64,000 nucleotides of DNA from the NCBI RefSeq assembly GCF_008931805.1, contig NZ_CP044399.1, positions 3,893,370-3,957,369 of the forward strand, written 5' to 3'. The notes under the pieces are model-generated. The model saw nothing but the letters and a program-made list of their open reading frames with translations, did no database searches and had not been told where the DNA came from. Source of the DNA: Moritella marina ATCC 15381. GTDB lineage: Bacteria; Pseudomonadota; Gammaproteobacteria; Enterobacterales; Moritellaceae. A program made the position numbers and the translations under genes. Positions 1 to 10,343 of this stretch are shown in pieces; the first letter of the stretch is position 1, and each line of letters begins with the position of its first letter.

Positions 1-38
1 AACAAAACCCATTAATAACATAGTTTGTTTATAGATAA

Positions 39-1550
39 GTGATTAGTGTGAGCCAAAAAAGTTCGTCAAATTTATATGCTGTCATTGACCTAGGTTCAAA
101 CAGCTTTCATATGTTAGTTGTTCGCGAGATTAGCAACAGTTTGCAAACTGTTGCTAAAGTAAAACGCAAAGTAAGACTTGCGGCGGGCCTTGATGCAAAC
201 AACAATCTTGATCAAGCCGCATTGCAGCGTGGTTGGGATTGCTTAAGTTTGTTTGCAGAACAACTCCAAGATATTCCGACTGCGAATATTCGCATTGTGG
301 GCACGGCAACATTACGCCTTGCTAACAACGTCGCAGAATTTCTGGCAACAGCAGAGAAAATATTGGCCCATCCGGTAAATATAATCTCCGGAGAACAAGA
401 AGCCGCGCTAATCTACAAAGGCGTTGCCTATACCAGCAGTGGTCAAGGTAATCGTTTAGTTGTCGATATTGGCGGTGCAAGCACTGAGCTCATTATTGGT
501 GAACAAGCCCAAGCTAAATTACTTTATAGCTTTAAAATGGGTTGTGTTACTTGGTTAAATAACTATTTTTCCGATGGTAAGCTCAATCAACACAACTTTA
601 CGCAGGCTATTGATGCGGCAAAAACGGTCTTGAAACCTCAACAAGAAAAGTATTTAACCTTGAGCTGGGATAGCTGTATCGGGGCATCCGGTACAATCCA
701 AGCGCTGCAAGAAATAATGGTCGCGCAAGGTGAAAACGAACATATCACCTTAGCTAAACTACACCGTATCCAACGGCAAGCAATTGCCTGTGGGAATATT
801 GAAAACCTCAATATTAAAGGCTTAGCGAGCGATAGAAAACCAGTATTCACTAGTGGCCTCGCTATTCTAACAGCGCTATTCGAAAGCTTGAATATTAACA
901 ATATGTTTTTAGCTGGCGGCGCATTAAGAGAAGGCGTTATTTACGAAATGACAGGCCTACGCGCAAGTCATAACGTACGCCAACAAACAGTGAATGCATT
1001 AATGGTTAAACATCAGCTTGATATTGAACAGGCTGAACGCGTTAAACTCACGTCATTAAAAGCCTTTGACCAATTAAAATCAACGATTTCAGTAGACGAT
1101 ATCCAAGCAGGGCCTTTATTAGCTTATGTGAGTAGTTTACACGAAATTGGTTTGTCGATTGATTATAAGAAAGCGCCACAACATGCGGCTTACCTTATCG
1201 ATAATACCGATATGCTTGGTTTCACTAAAGCGCAAAAGCAGCTGCTTTCAGCATTATTAATTAATCAGCGTGATGAGCTAAATTTATCTTTATTAGCACA
1301 GCAATCAGCAATCAGTTACGCCAGTGCATTACTGCTTTGTCGTATTCTACGTGTCTCATGTACCTTAGCCTTACGTCGCACCGATGGCACAATACCTGAT
1401 TTTTCACTGAATACTGCAGCAGACAATACCCTCGTGATCACGTTACCTGCGCAATGGTTATCCCAACACCCATTACGTGCAGCGGCCCTTACATCAGAGT
1501 TAGCACTACAAGCGAAACAGCAGTTACCATTACGTATTCAAGAGCATTAA
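39..1550 (+). CDS. ppx: exopolyphosphatase / guanosine pentaphosphate phosphatase
   Basis: Releases phosphate processively from the ends of inorganic polyphosphate; the family can also convert pppGpp to ppGpp. The protein (about 503 aa, near the usual Ppx length) has the ASKHA fold. Phosphate-1 motif DLGSNS is at residues 17-22, GEQEA at 118-122 includes the Glu that aligns with the E. coli catalytic Glu121, phosphate-2 motif VVDIGGASTE is at 141-150, and AGGALREG lies near 300. There is no ATG: reading begins at GTG 39, with a second in-frame GTG at 48 that gives a protein 3 residues shorter. Neither has a strong Shine-Dalgarno, so the start is uncertain. The upstream gene lies outside the window. 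It converges on hemB across a shared terminator. Confidence 0.93.
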   Translation: MISVSQKSSSNLYAVIDLGSNSFHMLVVREISNSLQTVAKVKRKVRLAAGLDANNNLDQAALQRGWDCLSLFAEQLQDIPTANIRIVGTATLRLANNVAEFLATAEKILAHPVNIISGEQEAALIYKGVAYTSSGQGNRLVVDIGGASTELIIGEQAQAKLLYSFKMGCVTWLNNYFSDGKLNQHNFTQAIDAAKTVLKPQQEKYLTLSWDSCIGASGTIQALQEIMVAQGENEHITLAKLHRIQRQAIACGNIENLNIKGLASDRKPVFTSGLAILTALFESLNINNMFLAGGALREGVIYEMTGLRASHNVRQQTVNALMVKHQLDIEQAERVKLTSLKAFDQLKSTISVDDIQAGPLLAYVSSLHEIGLSIDYKKAPQHAAYLIDNTDMLGFTKAQKQLLSALLINQRDELNLSLLAQQSAISYASALLLCRILRVSCTLALRRTDGTIPDFSLNTAADNTLVITLPAQWLSQHPLRAAALTSELALQAKQQLPLRIQEH

Positions 1551-1590
1551 TTTCAGTAAATAATATATTGTCGAATGCTAAAAACAAAAA

Positions 1591-1614
1591 ACCGAGCCAG
1601 ATGCTCGGTTTTTT
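1591..1614. terminator. bidirectional Rho-independent terminator between ppx and hemB
   Basis: Stem ACCGAGC / GCTCGGT with a 5-nt loop, flanked by an A-run on the left and a T-run on the right. It can therefore end transcripts arriving from ppx on the plus strand and from hemB on the minus strand. Confidence 0.85.
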
Positions 1615-1664
1615 ATTAGCGCTAAATAATGCTCAAAAGAGTTACTCCCCCTGATATCTTATCT

Positions 1665-2690
<1,026 letters not shown>

Positions 2691-2717
2691 TTACGAGGTA
2701 GGAATACGAATTTGGCA

Positions 2718-2740
2718 ACCAAGTACGAGTGGTACTTGGT
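2718..2740. repeat. perfect 9-bp inverted repeat between the tetR gene and hemB
   Basis: Arms ACCAAGTAC and GTACTTGGT with a 5-nt loop, in the 71-bp gap between the end of the TetR gene and the start of hemB. No U-run follows on the minus strand, so it is not a textbook intrinsic terminator. It could attenuate read-through into hemB or bind a regulator. Confidence 0.6.
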
Positions 2741-2752
2741 TAGACCGTCATC

Positions 2753-3343
2753 TTACCGCGTGAGTAAGTGAATATCAGCACCTTGTACTGAAATAGCATC
2801 AACAATTACATTAATTGACGAATTAATTGCAGCCTTTTGATCTACCGCAGGTAATGCATACACATAACTCGCCGTGGATAAAAGGATACTTTCACAGGTG
2901 GTGAGCAGGTACGGTATAGGTAAATCCTTCACCGTGCCATTTTGAATTCCCGCATTAAGTAATTGGGTAAAAAAGCCTAACACTTCCTGCCATATCGCTA
3001 GTTGGGCCTTTTTATCAAAATACAGCGAATGACTGCATAATAAAATAAACGCCATTTTTTGTGGCTGGCTAACTAACCAGGTCACCCCATTAACCCAAAT
3101 ATTCGTCAATGGAAAAGGTGAGTCAGGATCATTTGTTTGTAACAACGCCTGCGCAAACTCTTTTTTCACTTCGAAATATAACGCTTCGATTAACGCTTCT
3201 TTCGTCGCAAAGTGATGAAACAAGGTACCCGTTGCAACTTTAGCTTCACGAGCAATCGCCGCTGTCGAAGTACCATGAAAACCATTGACCGTGAATAACG
3301 CTAATGCGCTATCCAAGATCAGCGTTCTTTTTGATTTAGTCAT
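2753..3343 (-). CDS. TetR/AcrR-family transcriptional regulator
   Basis: A 196-aa one-domain-plus-ligand-pocket repressor. The N-terminal helix-turn-helix is clear at residues about 24-46 (GTSTAAIAREA followed by VATGTLFHHFATKEALI), with the typical TetR LFHHF element. The C-terminal ligand domain is not recognisable to a subfamily. The ATG lies 1 bp beyond the calB stop codon, so the two genes are almost certainly co-transcribed and probably translationally coupled. The likely target is its own operon through the paired dyads at 4820-4853. The inducer may be an aldehyde or a related lipid or aromatic compound; that is inference from the neighbour. Confidence 0.88.
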   Translation of the reverse strand: MTKSKRTLILDSALALFTVNGFHGTSTAAIAREAKVATGTLFHHFATKEALIEALYFEVKKEFAQALLQTNDPDSPFPLTNIWVNGVTWLVSQPQKMAFILLCSHSLYFDKKAQLAIWQEVLGFFTQLLNAGIQNGTVKDLPIPYLLTTCESILLSTASYVYALPAVDQKAAINSSINVIVDAISVQGADIHLLTR

Positions 3344-3344
3344 A

Positions 3345-4802
3345 TTATCTCAAGAAAAATTTCAAAATTATCTTTTGTATCAAATTACCATAAGGGGCAT
3401 GCACGAAGCGCGTTGAATGGAATTTACCTTGTTTCAATATCGTTTTTGATTTTGAAAAAGTACGGAAACCTTCAATACCATGGTAATGACCCATACCAGC
3501 GGAACCGACACCACCAAACGGTGCATCTTCAGCTGCTACATGCATAATTGTATCATTAATAGCGACGCCACCAGAAATCGTCTCACGTTGTATTTTTTGT
3601 TGGGTCGCATCATCAAAGCTCATGATATATAAAGCTAAAGGGTGTGGACGCGCTTTAATATAACAAATCGCATCATCAATTGAATCATAAGGTAAAATTG
3701 GTAATAATGGACCAAATATTTCATCCTGCATCAATTGCATATCTTCATTTGTATCTAACAGCAAATGTGGCAACATGCGATGCTTTTGATCATCACAACT
3801 ACTACCCGATTGCATCGTTTCAACTTTAGCCCCTCTCTGCGTTGCATCTTCTAACCAAGATTTAAGACGCGCATACTGGCGATCATCAACAATATTAGTG
3901 TAATCATCATTATCCATTGCCGCTGGATAGCGACGATTAAATTCTTTACGATATTCACTTACAAATTCATCTACTTTTGCACGCGGGCAAAGAATATAAT
4001 CAGGCGCCACACAAATCTGGCCAGCATTTAAGCTTTTCCCCAACATGATACGATTAACCGCAGTCTTGATATCAATATCAGGCGCCACAATTACAGGTGA
4101 CTTACCACCTAACTCAAGCGTCACTGGCGTTAAGTTATCCGCAGCCGCACGCATTACGTGTTTACCGACCACTGTCGAGCCAGTAAATAATAAATGATCA
4201 AAAGGCAGTTTAGTAAAAGCAGCAGACAAAGCCATTTCACCTTCGACAATCGCCACATCCTTACTATCAAAAACAGATTCAATAATTTTCTTTAACACTT
4301 GATTCGTTTTCGGGGTGAACTCCGACATTTTGAGCATCGCACGATTACCGGCAGCAATACTAGTGATCAGAGGTACAATCGCTAAATTAATCGGAAAATT
4401 CCAAGGTACAACGATACCAACAACACCAACAGGCTGATAATGGATCGTAACACTAGCTGGCGCTAATAACAGTCCAGGACTACGTCGTGTCGGCTTCATC
4501 CATTTGGCTACACGCGATAAGGTATAATTAAATTGTGCAACCGTCGGTAAAATATCAGCGATCAATGTATCGTAACGAGAACGATGACCATAATCTTCAG
4601 AAACCGCAGTAACAAGAGCCTCTTTATTCGCAAGGAAAGCCGTTTTAAATTGCGTTAAACGCTTTTTACGTTCACTCATATCCCATTCAGCCTGAGTTAC
4701 GTAGGCCTCTTTTTGCGCACTAAAGATATGTTCCATCGCTGTGATTTCAACAATACTATCGCTATCATTCATTTTAATTTCCGCTACGCTCATAATATCC
4801 AT
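3345..4802 (-). CDS. calB: aldehyde dehydrogenase, coniferyl-aldehyde dehydrogenase (CalB) type
   Basis: NAD(P)-dependent oxidation of an aldehyde to the acid. Classical ALDH features are present: PWNFP with Asn135, cofactor motif FTGSTVVGK at 206-214, general-base Glu230 in LELGGKSP, and nucleophile Cys264 in GQICVAPD. The C-terminus ends in a short hydrophobic/basic tail (IIQKIILKFFLR-like), seen in membrane-associated members such as fatty aldehyde dehydrogenases, so long-chain aldehydes are as likely as aromatic ones. The ATG at 4802 has GAGG only one base upstream. The internal ATG at 4793 (MSVAEI) has the same GAGG ten bases upstream and may be the real start. First gene of an operon with the TetR regulator. 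Confidence 0.85.
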   Translation of the reverse strand: MDIMSVAEIKMNDSDSIVEITAMEHIFSAQKEAYVTQAEWDMSERKKRLTQFKTAFLANKEALVTAVSEDYGHRSRYDTLIADILPTVAQFNYTLSRVAKWMKPTRRSPGLLLAPASVTIHYQPVGVVGIVVPWNFPINLAIVPLITSIAAGNRAMLKMSEFTPKTNQVLKKIIESVFDSKDVAIVEGEMALSAAFTKLPFDHLLFTGSTVVGKHVMRAAADNLTPVTLELGGKSPVIVAPDIDIKTAVNRIMLGKSLNAGQICVAPDYILCPRAKVDEFVSEYRKEFNRRYPAAMDNDDYTNIVDDRQYARLKSWLEDATQRGAKVETMQSGSSCDDQKHRMLPHLLLDTNEDMQLMQDEIFGPLLPILPYDSIDDAICYIKARPHPLALYIMSFDDATQQKIQRETISGGVAINDTIMHVAAEDAPFGGVGSAGMGHYHGIEGFRTFSKSKTILKQGKFHSTRFVHAPYGNLIQKIILKFFLR

Positions 4803-4813
4803 GCCTCAATATA

Positions 4814-4859
4814 AAAACCGACTAGTTAGTCAATTAAAATAGACTGAATAGTCGGTTTT
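4814..4859. promoter_or_regulatory. paired dyad operator upstream of calB-tetR
   Basis: Two related dyads, GACTAGTTAGTC at 4820-4831 and GACTGAATAGTC at 4842-4853, lie 22 bp apart start to start, about two helical turns. Both sit inside a larger inverted repeat with AAAACCGACTA-type outer arms. They lie 11 to 50 bp upstream of the calB ATG. TetR regulators bind such paired palindromes next to their own genes, so this is the likely operator. The large inverted repeat could also act as a terminator-like hairpin behind tatD. Confidence 0.6.
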
Positions 4860-4902
4860 GTCTACAATAGCCCAAAAATAAAATGAACAGCAGTGATAAT
4901 CA

Positions 4903-5706
4903 TCACAGCTTAGGCAGTTGGAAGAACTGTTCCGTCACATGTAGACTGCGACTAAGCAAAGTATCAATATCCTCTCCACGCGCTCTGGCAATCGTTGCGG
5001 CCACATGCGGTAGATGACAAGGTTCATTACGACGTGATTTTGGTTTTGGTTTCAAATCTCGGGGTAATAAATAAGGCGCATCGGTTTCTAACATTAACCG
5101 GTTAGCAGGTATGTCTCGTACCAATTGATATAAATCTACGCCACGGCGTTCATCGCAGATCCACCCTGTAATACCAATATGCAAATCTAGCTCTAGACAG
5201 GCGGCAAGATCACTAGCTGAACCAGTAAAACAATGCAGTACAGCAGCTGGTAACGCAGAACGATACTCTTTAAGGATGGCAATAAAACGTTCATTAGCAT
5301 CGCGTTCATGCATAAATACCGGCATGTTTAATTCTGCAGCCAATTCCAATTGTTTGGCGAAAGCAGTTTCTTGCATTGGGCGTGGCGAAAAATCACGATT
5401 AAAATCAAGCCCACATTCACCGATAGCAACAACAGAGTCATGCTGCGCTAATGTTTTAATTTGCAGCCAGCTTTCATCTGTCGCATGTCGTGCATCATGG
5501 GGGTGAATACCAGCAGTGGCATAAAGTTGTTGGGGGTAATCTTGAGTAAGCTGATAGGCAAGCTGGCTTTCGGCGATATCCGTGCCAGTAACAATTAAAC
5601 GGCGCACCCCTTGGGCAGAGGCACGCGCTATAACATCAGGTAAATCTTTGTGAAAAGCAACGTTTGTTAAATTAACACCTATATCAATCAGTTCCTGCTT
5701 CTTCAT
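4903..5706 (-). CDS. tatD: TatD metal-dependent DNase / quality-control hydrolase
   Basis: A 267-aa TIM-barrel metallohydrolase with magnesium-dependent 3'-5' exonuclease activity in the known family. It carries the true TatD N-terminus DIGVNLT at 8-14, instead of the DTHCHL form of the YcfH paralogues. Further motifs: GIHPHDA at 67-72, GECGLDFNR at 97-104 (metal Glu), FMHERDA at 131-137, LHCFTG at 157-162 and LETDAPYL at 206-213 (metal Asp209). Its start overlaps the end of tatC by 23 bp, so it is the last gene of the ubiE-tat transcription unit. Confidence 0.94.
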   Translation of the reverse strand: MKKQELIDIGVNLTNVAFHKDLPDVIARASAQGVRRLIVTGTDIAESQLAYQLTQDYPQQLYATAGIHPHDARHATDESWLQIKTLAQHDSVVAIGECGLDFNRDFSPRPMQETAFAKQLELAAELNMPVFMHERDANERFIAILKEYRSALPAAVLHCFTGSASDLAACLELDLHIGITGWICDERRGVDLYQLVRDIPANRLMLETDAPYLLPRDLKPKPKSRRNEPCHLPHVAATIARARGEDIDTLLSRSLHVTEQFFQLPKL

Positions 5707-6439
5707 CTTTTATCTCGTCCTGTTTAACGTAAAAACGAGAAAATAATAAACCTAACTCAAACAATAGCAACATAGGAATAGCTAATAATGTTTGTGAAAT
5801 AATGTCAGGAGGTGTTAATAGCATGCCCACAATGAACGCAGCAACGACGATATAAGGGCGCTTTTTACGTAAACTTTCAGGCGTTGTCGCACCAGTCCAA
5901 CATAACACTAATGTCGCAATTGGAATTTCAAATGCCAAACCAAATGCAAAAAATATCTTTAATACAAAATCAAGGTAACTACTAATATCGGGCGCAAATG
6001 TAACCCCTTCAGGTGCAACACTAGCAAAAAATTCAAATGCTAACGGGAACACAATAAAGTAAGAAAAAGCCACCCCCAAATAAAACAGTAATGCACTACT
6101 GATCACCAGCGGCGCAATTAATTTTTTCTCATGCTTATATAAACCCGGCGCGATGAAACCCCAAATTTGATATAGTACCCAAGGGATAGCAATAAATGAA
6201 GAAGCAACCAAGGTTAACTTTATTGGCGTGAAAAATGGCGTAGCGACATCTGTTGCTATCATACTTGTACCAGCAGGTAGCTGCGCAATCAAAGGCGCCG
6301 AAACTAGCTGATAAATATCATTAGCGAAATATACTAAAGAAATAAAAACCACGATAATTGCGCCACTCGCACGCAATAACCGATCCCTCAGCTCGATTAA
6401 ATGAGTAATCAAAGGCTGAGTATTTGGATCTGCTGCCAT
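5684..6439 (-). CDS. tatC: Sec-independent translocase subunit TatC
   Basis: The multi-spanning receptor subunit of the twin-arginine translocase in the cytoplasmic membrane; with TatB it binds twin-arginine signal peptides. 251 aa with six predicted transmembrane segments. The cytoplasmic N-terminus contains the conserved [15 protein letters not shown] element (about residues 9-23), including the glutamate that contacts the signal peptide, and [11 protein letters not shown] follows the second membrane helix. The start codon lies directly beside the tatB stop codon, in the standard tatA-tatB-tatC order. Confidence 0.96.
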   Translation of the reverse strand: MAADPNTQPLITHLIELRDRLLRASGAIIVVFISLVYFANDIYQLVSAPLIAQLPAGTSMIATDVATPFFTPIKLTLVASSFIAIPWVLYQIWGFIAPGLYKHEKKLIAPLVISSALLFYLGVAFSYFIVFPLAFEFFASVAPEGVTFAPDISSYLDFVLKIFFAFGLAFEIPIATLVLCWTGATTPESLRKKRPYIVVAAFIVGMLLTPPDIISQTLLAIPMLLLFELGLLFSRFYVKQDEIKDEEAGTD

Positions 6440-6814
6440 TTATTTTTTATCCTGTTCGATAGCTTGATCAGCTATTTTAGGCGCCTGTTCAACCGTTGAG
6501 GTTGCAGTCGATGACTCAGCATCCGCATAAGGACGTGTCACCGAGGCAGCTGCATCACGTAAAGAATCAATAGAGTCTTGTAGTTCAGGGCTAATATTGT
6601 TCATGCCTTGCTGCTCAGCTTTTTTCAAATTGTCATGCATTTCTTGAATTTTCAATTCATGTGACAATTCGTCTTTTACTGAGTTAGCTGCACCTTTAAT
6701 GGTTTTCACCCAAGTGCTGACCGTTTTTATAGCCACAGGTAACCGCTCTGGCCCTAATACTAATAGGCCCAGAACTGAGATAACGACAATCTCCCAAAAT
6801 CCGATATCAAACAT
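6440..6814 (-). CDS. tatB: Sec-independent translocase subunit TatB
   Basis: A 124-aa single-span protein that forms the receptor complex with TatC. The N-terminal membrane helix ([17 protein letters not shown], about residues 5-21) is followed by the conserved PERLP hinge. An amphipathic helix and a charged, poorly conserved C-terminal tail follow, as usual for TatB. The start at 6814 is 3 bp from the tatA stop. Confidence 0.95.
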   Translation of the reverse strand: MFDIGFWEIVVISVLGLLVLGPERLPVAIKTVSTWVKTIKGAANSVKDELSHELKIQEMHDNLKKAEQQGMNNISPELQDSIDSLRDAAASVTRPYADAESSTATSTVEQAPKIADQAIEQDKK

Positions 6815-6817
6815 AAA

Positions 6818-7063
6818 TTACGCCTGTTCTTTATCTTTTTTTGTTTCTGTTGTTTCTTTAGTTACATCTGTTTTTGCTGCGGTCGTTTCTTCTAATACTT
6901 TACTTTCTGTTTTGGTGTCTTTAGCGTCGTCACCCATGGCTTTTTTAAAGCCTTTAACTGCCGCACCTAAATCACCACCAACATTACGTAATTTCTTCGT
7001 TCCAAATAACAAAAGAATAATTACAGCAATGATAATTAACTGAGTAACACTGATTCCGCCCAT
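6818..7063 (-). CDS. tatA: Sec-independent translocase subunit TatA
   Basis: The pore-forming subunit of the Tat system. 81 aa: short N-terminus, one membrane helix ([15 protein letters not shown], residues 7-21), the FGTKKLR hinge, then an amphipathic helix ([15 protein letters not shown]) and a Lys/Glu/Thr-rich acidic tail. AAGG stands eight bases before the ATG. The 122-bp gap to ubiB contains no evident terminator, so the gene may be read from the ubi genes as well as from a local promoter. Confidence 0.95.
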   Translation of the reverse strand: MGGISVTQLIIIAVIILLLFGTKKLRNVGGDLGAAVKGFKKAMGDDAKDTKTESKVLEETTAAKTDVTKETTETKKDKEQA

Positions 7064-7185
7064 GATAAAACCTTATTTTATGTAATTGAATACGTCATTA
7101 TTAATATTGATCAGTATACAGTATATAGACTACATATTTACTACACTCTGATCTACGATAAATTTAACCGACCTTTTCGAGTCTG

Positions 7186-8826
7186 CTATTTCAGCTTGAA
7201 CCAACCAAGTACAGTGCTCCCAAAGCCAATGCTCGCTAGCGTCAATGCTAGTGATGTCGAATCCGGGTGATACACGATTGCGGCACAAAGCATAATTACA
7301 CCACCCACACTCAGTAAATAACGTCCTTTACCTGACTGCGCTTGGTTTTGAGTAAATTGTTCAGCTTGAGTGAACAGTTTATCCAATTTAGCCTGTTGTT
7401 TGGTTGCCTTTGTTAATGTATCAAACACTAACTCTGGTAATTCAGGTAATTTTTCAGCCCAAAATGGGGCTCGTTGTTTTACTGCAGAAAATACCGCTTG
7501 AGGGCCCATTTGTTCTTTCACCCAGCGTTCAAGGAAAGGCTTTGCCGTATCCCATAAGTCTAGCTGAGGATAGAGCTGACGACCTAATCCTTCAATGTAT
7601 AATAATGTTTTTTGCAATAGCACTAATTGCGGCTGCACTGTCATATCAAACTTACGCGCAGTAGCAAATAAGTTAACGAGTACATGTCCAAATGAAATCT
7701 CTGCTAATGGTTTTTCAAAAATAGGATCGCAAACAGTGCGGATCGCAAATTCGAAATCATTCACATCAACATGTGATGGTACCCAGCCAGAATCGACATG
7801 TAACTCCGCGACTTTACGATAATCACGATGGAAAAAGGCCAGTAAATTTTCTGCTAAATAACGTTTATCTTCACGATTTAAAGTACCAACGATACCACAA
7901 TCAATACCAATCCAACGCGGATCTTCTGGCGTCTTATAATCAACAAATACATTACCAGGGTGCATATCAGCATGGAAAAAACTATCACGGAAAACCTGAG
8001 TGAAAAATGTTTCAACCCCACGCTCCGCAAGTAACTTCATGTTAGTACCTTGCGCTTCTAAAGCCGCAATATCAGATACAGGTATACCGTATATACGCTC
8101 CATCACAATCATGTTTTTATGACTGTAATCGGCATAAATTTCGGGAACATATAATTCTTTCGAATCCAAAAAGTTACGACGTAACTGCGTGGCATTAGCC
8201 GCTTCACGCTCGAGGTTTAATTCATCAAGAATCGTTTTTTCATAATCGAGAACGACTTCTAAAGGTCTCAAACGTACCGCTTCCGGCACTAATTTTAATA
8301 ATACTTTCGAGAGTCGTTTCATCAACTGAGTATCGGCACGAATAATAGGCTCGATATCTGGTCGAATAATTTTTATAACGACTTCTTCCTTATTACTTTT
8401 AAGCTTCGCGCTATGCACTTGGGCAATAGATGCCGAAGCCAGGGGGATTGGATCAAAATCATCAAACACGTCTGTAATTGGTTTACCTAACGCTAATTCA
8501 ATTTGCTGCATCGCCAATTGACTATCAAACGGCGGTACTTGATCTTGCAGCATCGCCAGCTGTTCAGCAAATTCTTGCGGAAGCAAATCGCGACGCGTTG
8601 ATAACATCTGGCCGAATTTAATAAAAACAGGGCCTAGTTGCTGCAATGCTAATTTAACTCGCTCTGCAGATGACTTGTCAGCATGCTGATTTTTAATCCA
8701 AAAAATAGATTTTCGAGCGAGTCGTGCAGACAAGGGTTTTAACTGTGTCGGCAACAACTCATCAAGACCATATTCTAATACGATCTTTTGGATATGATAG
8801 AAACGCTTAAGCTCAACGACTGTCAT
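7186..8826 (-). CDS. ubiB: UbiB ubiquinone biosynthesis accessory kinase-like protein
   Basis: Atypical ADCK/ABC1-family kinase-like ATPase needed for ubiquinone synthesis; it is thought to help lipid precursors leave the membrane. 546 aa, the normal length. The family KxGQ motif appears in [17 protein letters not shown] (about 68-84), the Ala-rich nucleotide loop in [11 protein letters not shown], and the HADMHPGN catalytic-loop region and IDCGIVG metal motif follow. Two C-terminal membrane helices are visible in the last 60 residues. Its ATG immediately follows the ubiJ stop codon. Confidence 0.95.
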   Translation of the reverse strand: MTVVELKRFYHIQKIVLEYGLDELLPTQLKPLSARLARKSIFWIKNQHADKSSAERVKLALQQLGPVFIKFGQMLSTRRDLLPQEFAEQLAMLQDQVPPFDSQLAMQQIELALGKPITDVFDDFDPIPLASASIAQVHSAKLKSNKEEVVIKIIRPDIEPIIRADTQLMKRLSKVLLKLVPEAVRLRPLEVVLDYEKTILDELNLEREAANATQLRRNFLDSKELYVPEIYADYSHKNMIVMERIYGIPVSDIAALEAQGTNMKLLAERGVETFFTQVFRDSFFHADMHPGNVFVDYKTPEDPRWIGIDCGIVGTLNREDKRYLAENLLAFFHRDYRKVAELHVDSGWVPSHVDVNDFEFAIRTVCDPIFEKPLAEISFGHVLVNLFATARKFDMTVQPQLVLLQKTLLYIEGLGRQLYPQLDLWDTAKPFLERWVKEQMGPQAVFSAVKQRAPFWAEKLPELPELVFDTLTKATKQQAKLDKLFTQAEQFTQNQAQSGKGRYLLSVGGVIMLCAAIVYHPDSTSLALTLASIGFGSTVLGWFKLK

Positions 8827-9438
8827 CTATATATCTTCCTTACGTGAGAGTAAGGCTAAACGCATTTCAAATTGCTTGCATTGTAATTCTAGTTCAGCGA
8901 CTTCATCACAGAAGTTAGCAATTTCTAGTGCTCCAGGAGCTAAACGTATTTCTTCAATGATATACTCAGCAATATTATGACGTGCAATAGTCATATTATT
9001 TTGCAACCAAGCTTGGCTTGATTTTGCACCTTGTAATAATTTATGCGCAGCAACATCACCGGTATAACGAGATAAGTGCTCTTCCCAGTCAATATCTAGC
9101 TCTTTGAGAATGATGCTAAATTTGCTTGCCACCATAGGATCGCCACGCATATCCAATTCACCCTCTTTAATCAAAGCAGTGAACTGTGAACTATCTTGTA
9201 AGCGAGATAGGCTCGACAACTTTATATCCATACAACAATCTGCATCACCATCATATTTGGCTAATACATCAATCTGAGATGAGAAAATAAAATATAATGG
9301 CTTAGGTAATTCAGCTATATTTACTTTTAATACCTTACCTTTTAATGACGCGATCTTATCTACGGCATTGGTATCTGCTTTTAATAATTGATTCAATAAC
9401 GTTTCAATTCCAGCAGTAACAAGCATTTCGATTGACAT
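8827..9438 (-). CDS. ubiJ: UbiJ ubiquinone biosynthesis accessory factor (SCP2 domain)
   Basis: Lipid-binding SCP2-domain protein of the soluble ubiquinone-synthesis complex. About 203 aa: an N-terminal SCP2-like part with MSIEMLVTAGIE, then a C-terminal helical, coiled-coil-like part rich in Glu, Leu and Arg. I place the start at ATG 9438 because AAGG stands seven bases upstream; the further ATG at 9444 is almost on top of that ribosome-binding site. It sits between ubiE and ubiB with gaps of only a few bases, the conserved gammaproteobacterial order. Confidence 0.9.
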   Translation of the reverse strand: MSIEMLVTAGIETLLNQLLKADTNAVDKIASLKGKVLKVNIAELPKPLYFIFSSQIDVLAKYDGDADCCMDIKLSSLSRLQDSSQFTALIKEGELDMRGDPMVASKFSIILKELDIDWEEHLSRYTGDVAAHKLLQGAKSSQAWLQNNMTIARHNIAEYIIEEIRLAPGALEIANFCDEVAELELQCKQFEMRLALLSRKEDI

Positions 9439-9447
9439 GAGCATACC

Positions 9448-10203
9448 TTAGAATTTATAACCGCGATGCAGAGCAACAATACCACCTGTTAAATTATGGT
9501 ATTCAACACTTTCAAAACCAACGGTTTCCATCATGCCTTTTAATGTGTCTTGATTAGGGTGCATACGGATTGATTCAGCTAGGTATTGGTAACTATCGCC
9601 ATCATCAGCAATTAATTCACCCATTTTAGGCAAAATATTGAATGAATAGAAATCATAAACTTTATTCAACGCTTCAGAATCTGGTTTTGAAAATTCTAGC
9701 ACTAATAAACGTCCACCCGGCTTTAATACACGGAACATCGACGCTAATGCCTTATCTTTATCTGTCACGTTACGTAAACCAAATGCAATCGTAATCAAGT
9801 CAAAGTGATTATCTGGGAAAGGTAGTTCTTCTGCATTTGCTTGTACATAAGTCACATTACCAACAATACCGCGGTCACGTAATTTAGCACGGCCAACTTT
9901 TAGCATTGAATCATTAATATCAGCTAGCGTAACAGAACCTGTATCGCCAACAATGCGTGAAAATTTAGCCGTTAAATCACCTGTACCACCGGCTAGGTCT
10001 AATACCTTATGGCCCTGTCTTACACCACTACAATCAATCGTAAAACGTTTCCATAATCGATGAATACCCATAGACATAAGATCATTCATTACATCATATT
10101 TAGCTGCTACTGAATGAAACACACTCGCAACCATATCGACCTTTTGGTCAGATTCTACGGTTTTATAACCAAAATGCGTGGTGTTATTTGATTTGTCTGT
10201 CAT
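9448..10203 (-). CDS. ubiE: ubiquinone/menaquinone C-methyltransferase
   Basis: SAM-dependent C-methyltransferase for both 2-polyprenyl-6-methoxy-1,4-benzoquinol and demethylmenaquinol. 251 aa, as in E. coli. SAM motif [12 protein letters not shown], is at 67-77; [13 protein letters not shown] and [14 protein letters not shown] follow; the C-terminus HRGYKF is the family ending. AAGGA stands seven bases before the ATG. First gene of the ubiE-ubiJ-ubiB-tatA-tatB-tatC-tatD cluster. Confidence 0.97.
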   Translation of the reverse strand: MTDKSNNTTHFGYKTVESDQKVDMVASVFHSVAAKYDVMNDLMSMGIHRLWKRFTIDCSGVRQGHKVLDLAGGTGDLTAKFSRIVGDTGSVTLADINDSMLKVGRAKLRDRGIVGNVTYVQANAEELPFPDNHFDLITIAFGLRNVTDKDKALASMFRVLKPGGRLLVLEFSKPDSEALNKVYDFYSFNILPKMGELIADDGDSYQYLAESIRMHPNQDTLKGMMETVGFESVEYHNLTGGIVALHRGYKF

Positions 10204-10292
10204 CGAGCTGTCCTTAATATCAGTTTAAGCGGTTAGTTTACTGCAACTCCGAGCCAACTGAAACGAAACAAATCATTAAATTTATAAAAGAC

Positions 10293-10321
10293 AAAAAAAT
10301 ACCGCCTCAGTGGGCGGTATT
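10293..10321 (-). terminator. Rho-independent terminator of codBA
   Basis: On the minus strand the stem ATACCGCC / GGCGGTAT is followed by a run of seven Ts. It lies 23 bp after the codA stop and 90 bp before ubiE, so it insulates the ubi-tat cluster from codBA. Confidence 0.85.
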
Positions 10322-10343
10322 AGATATAACAGAGTAAATCAGA

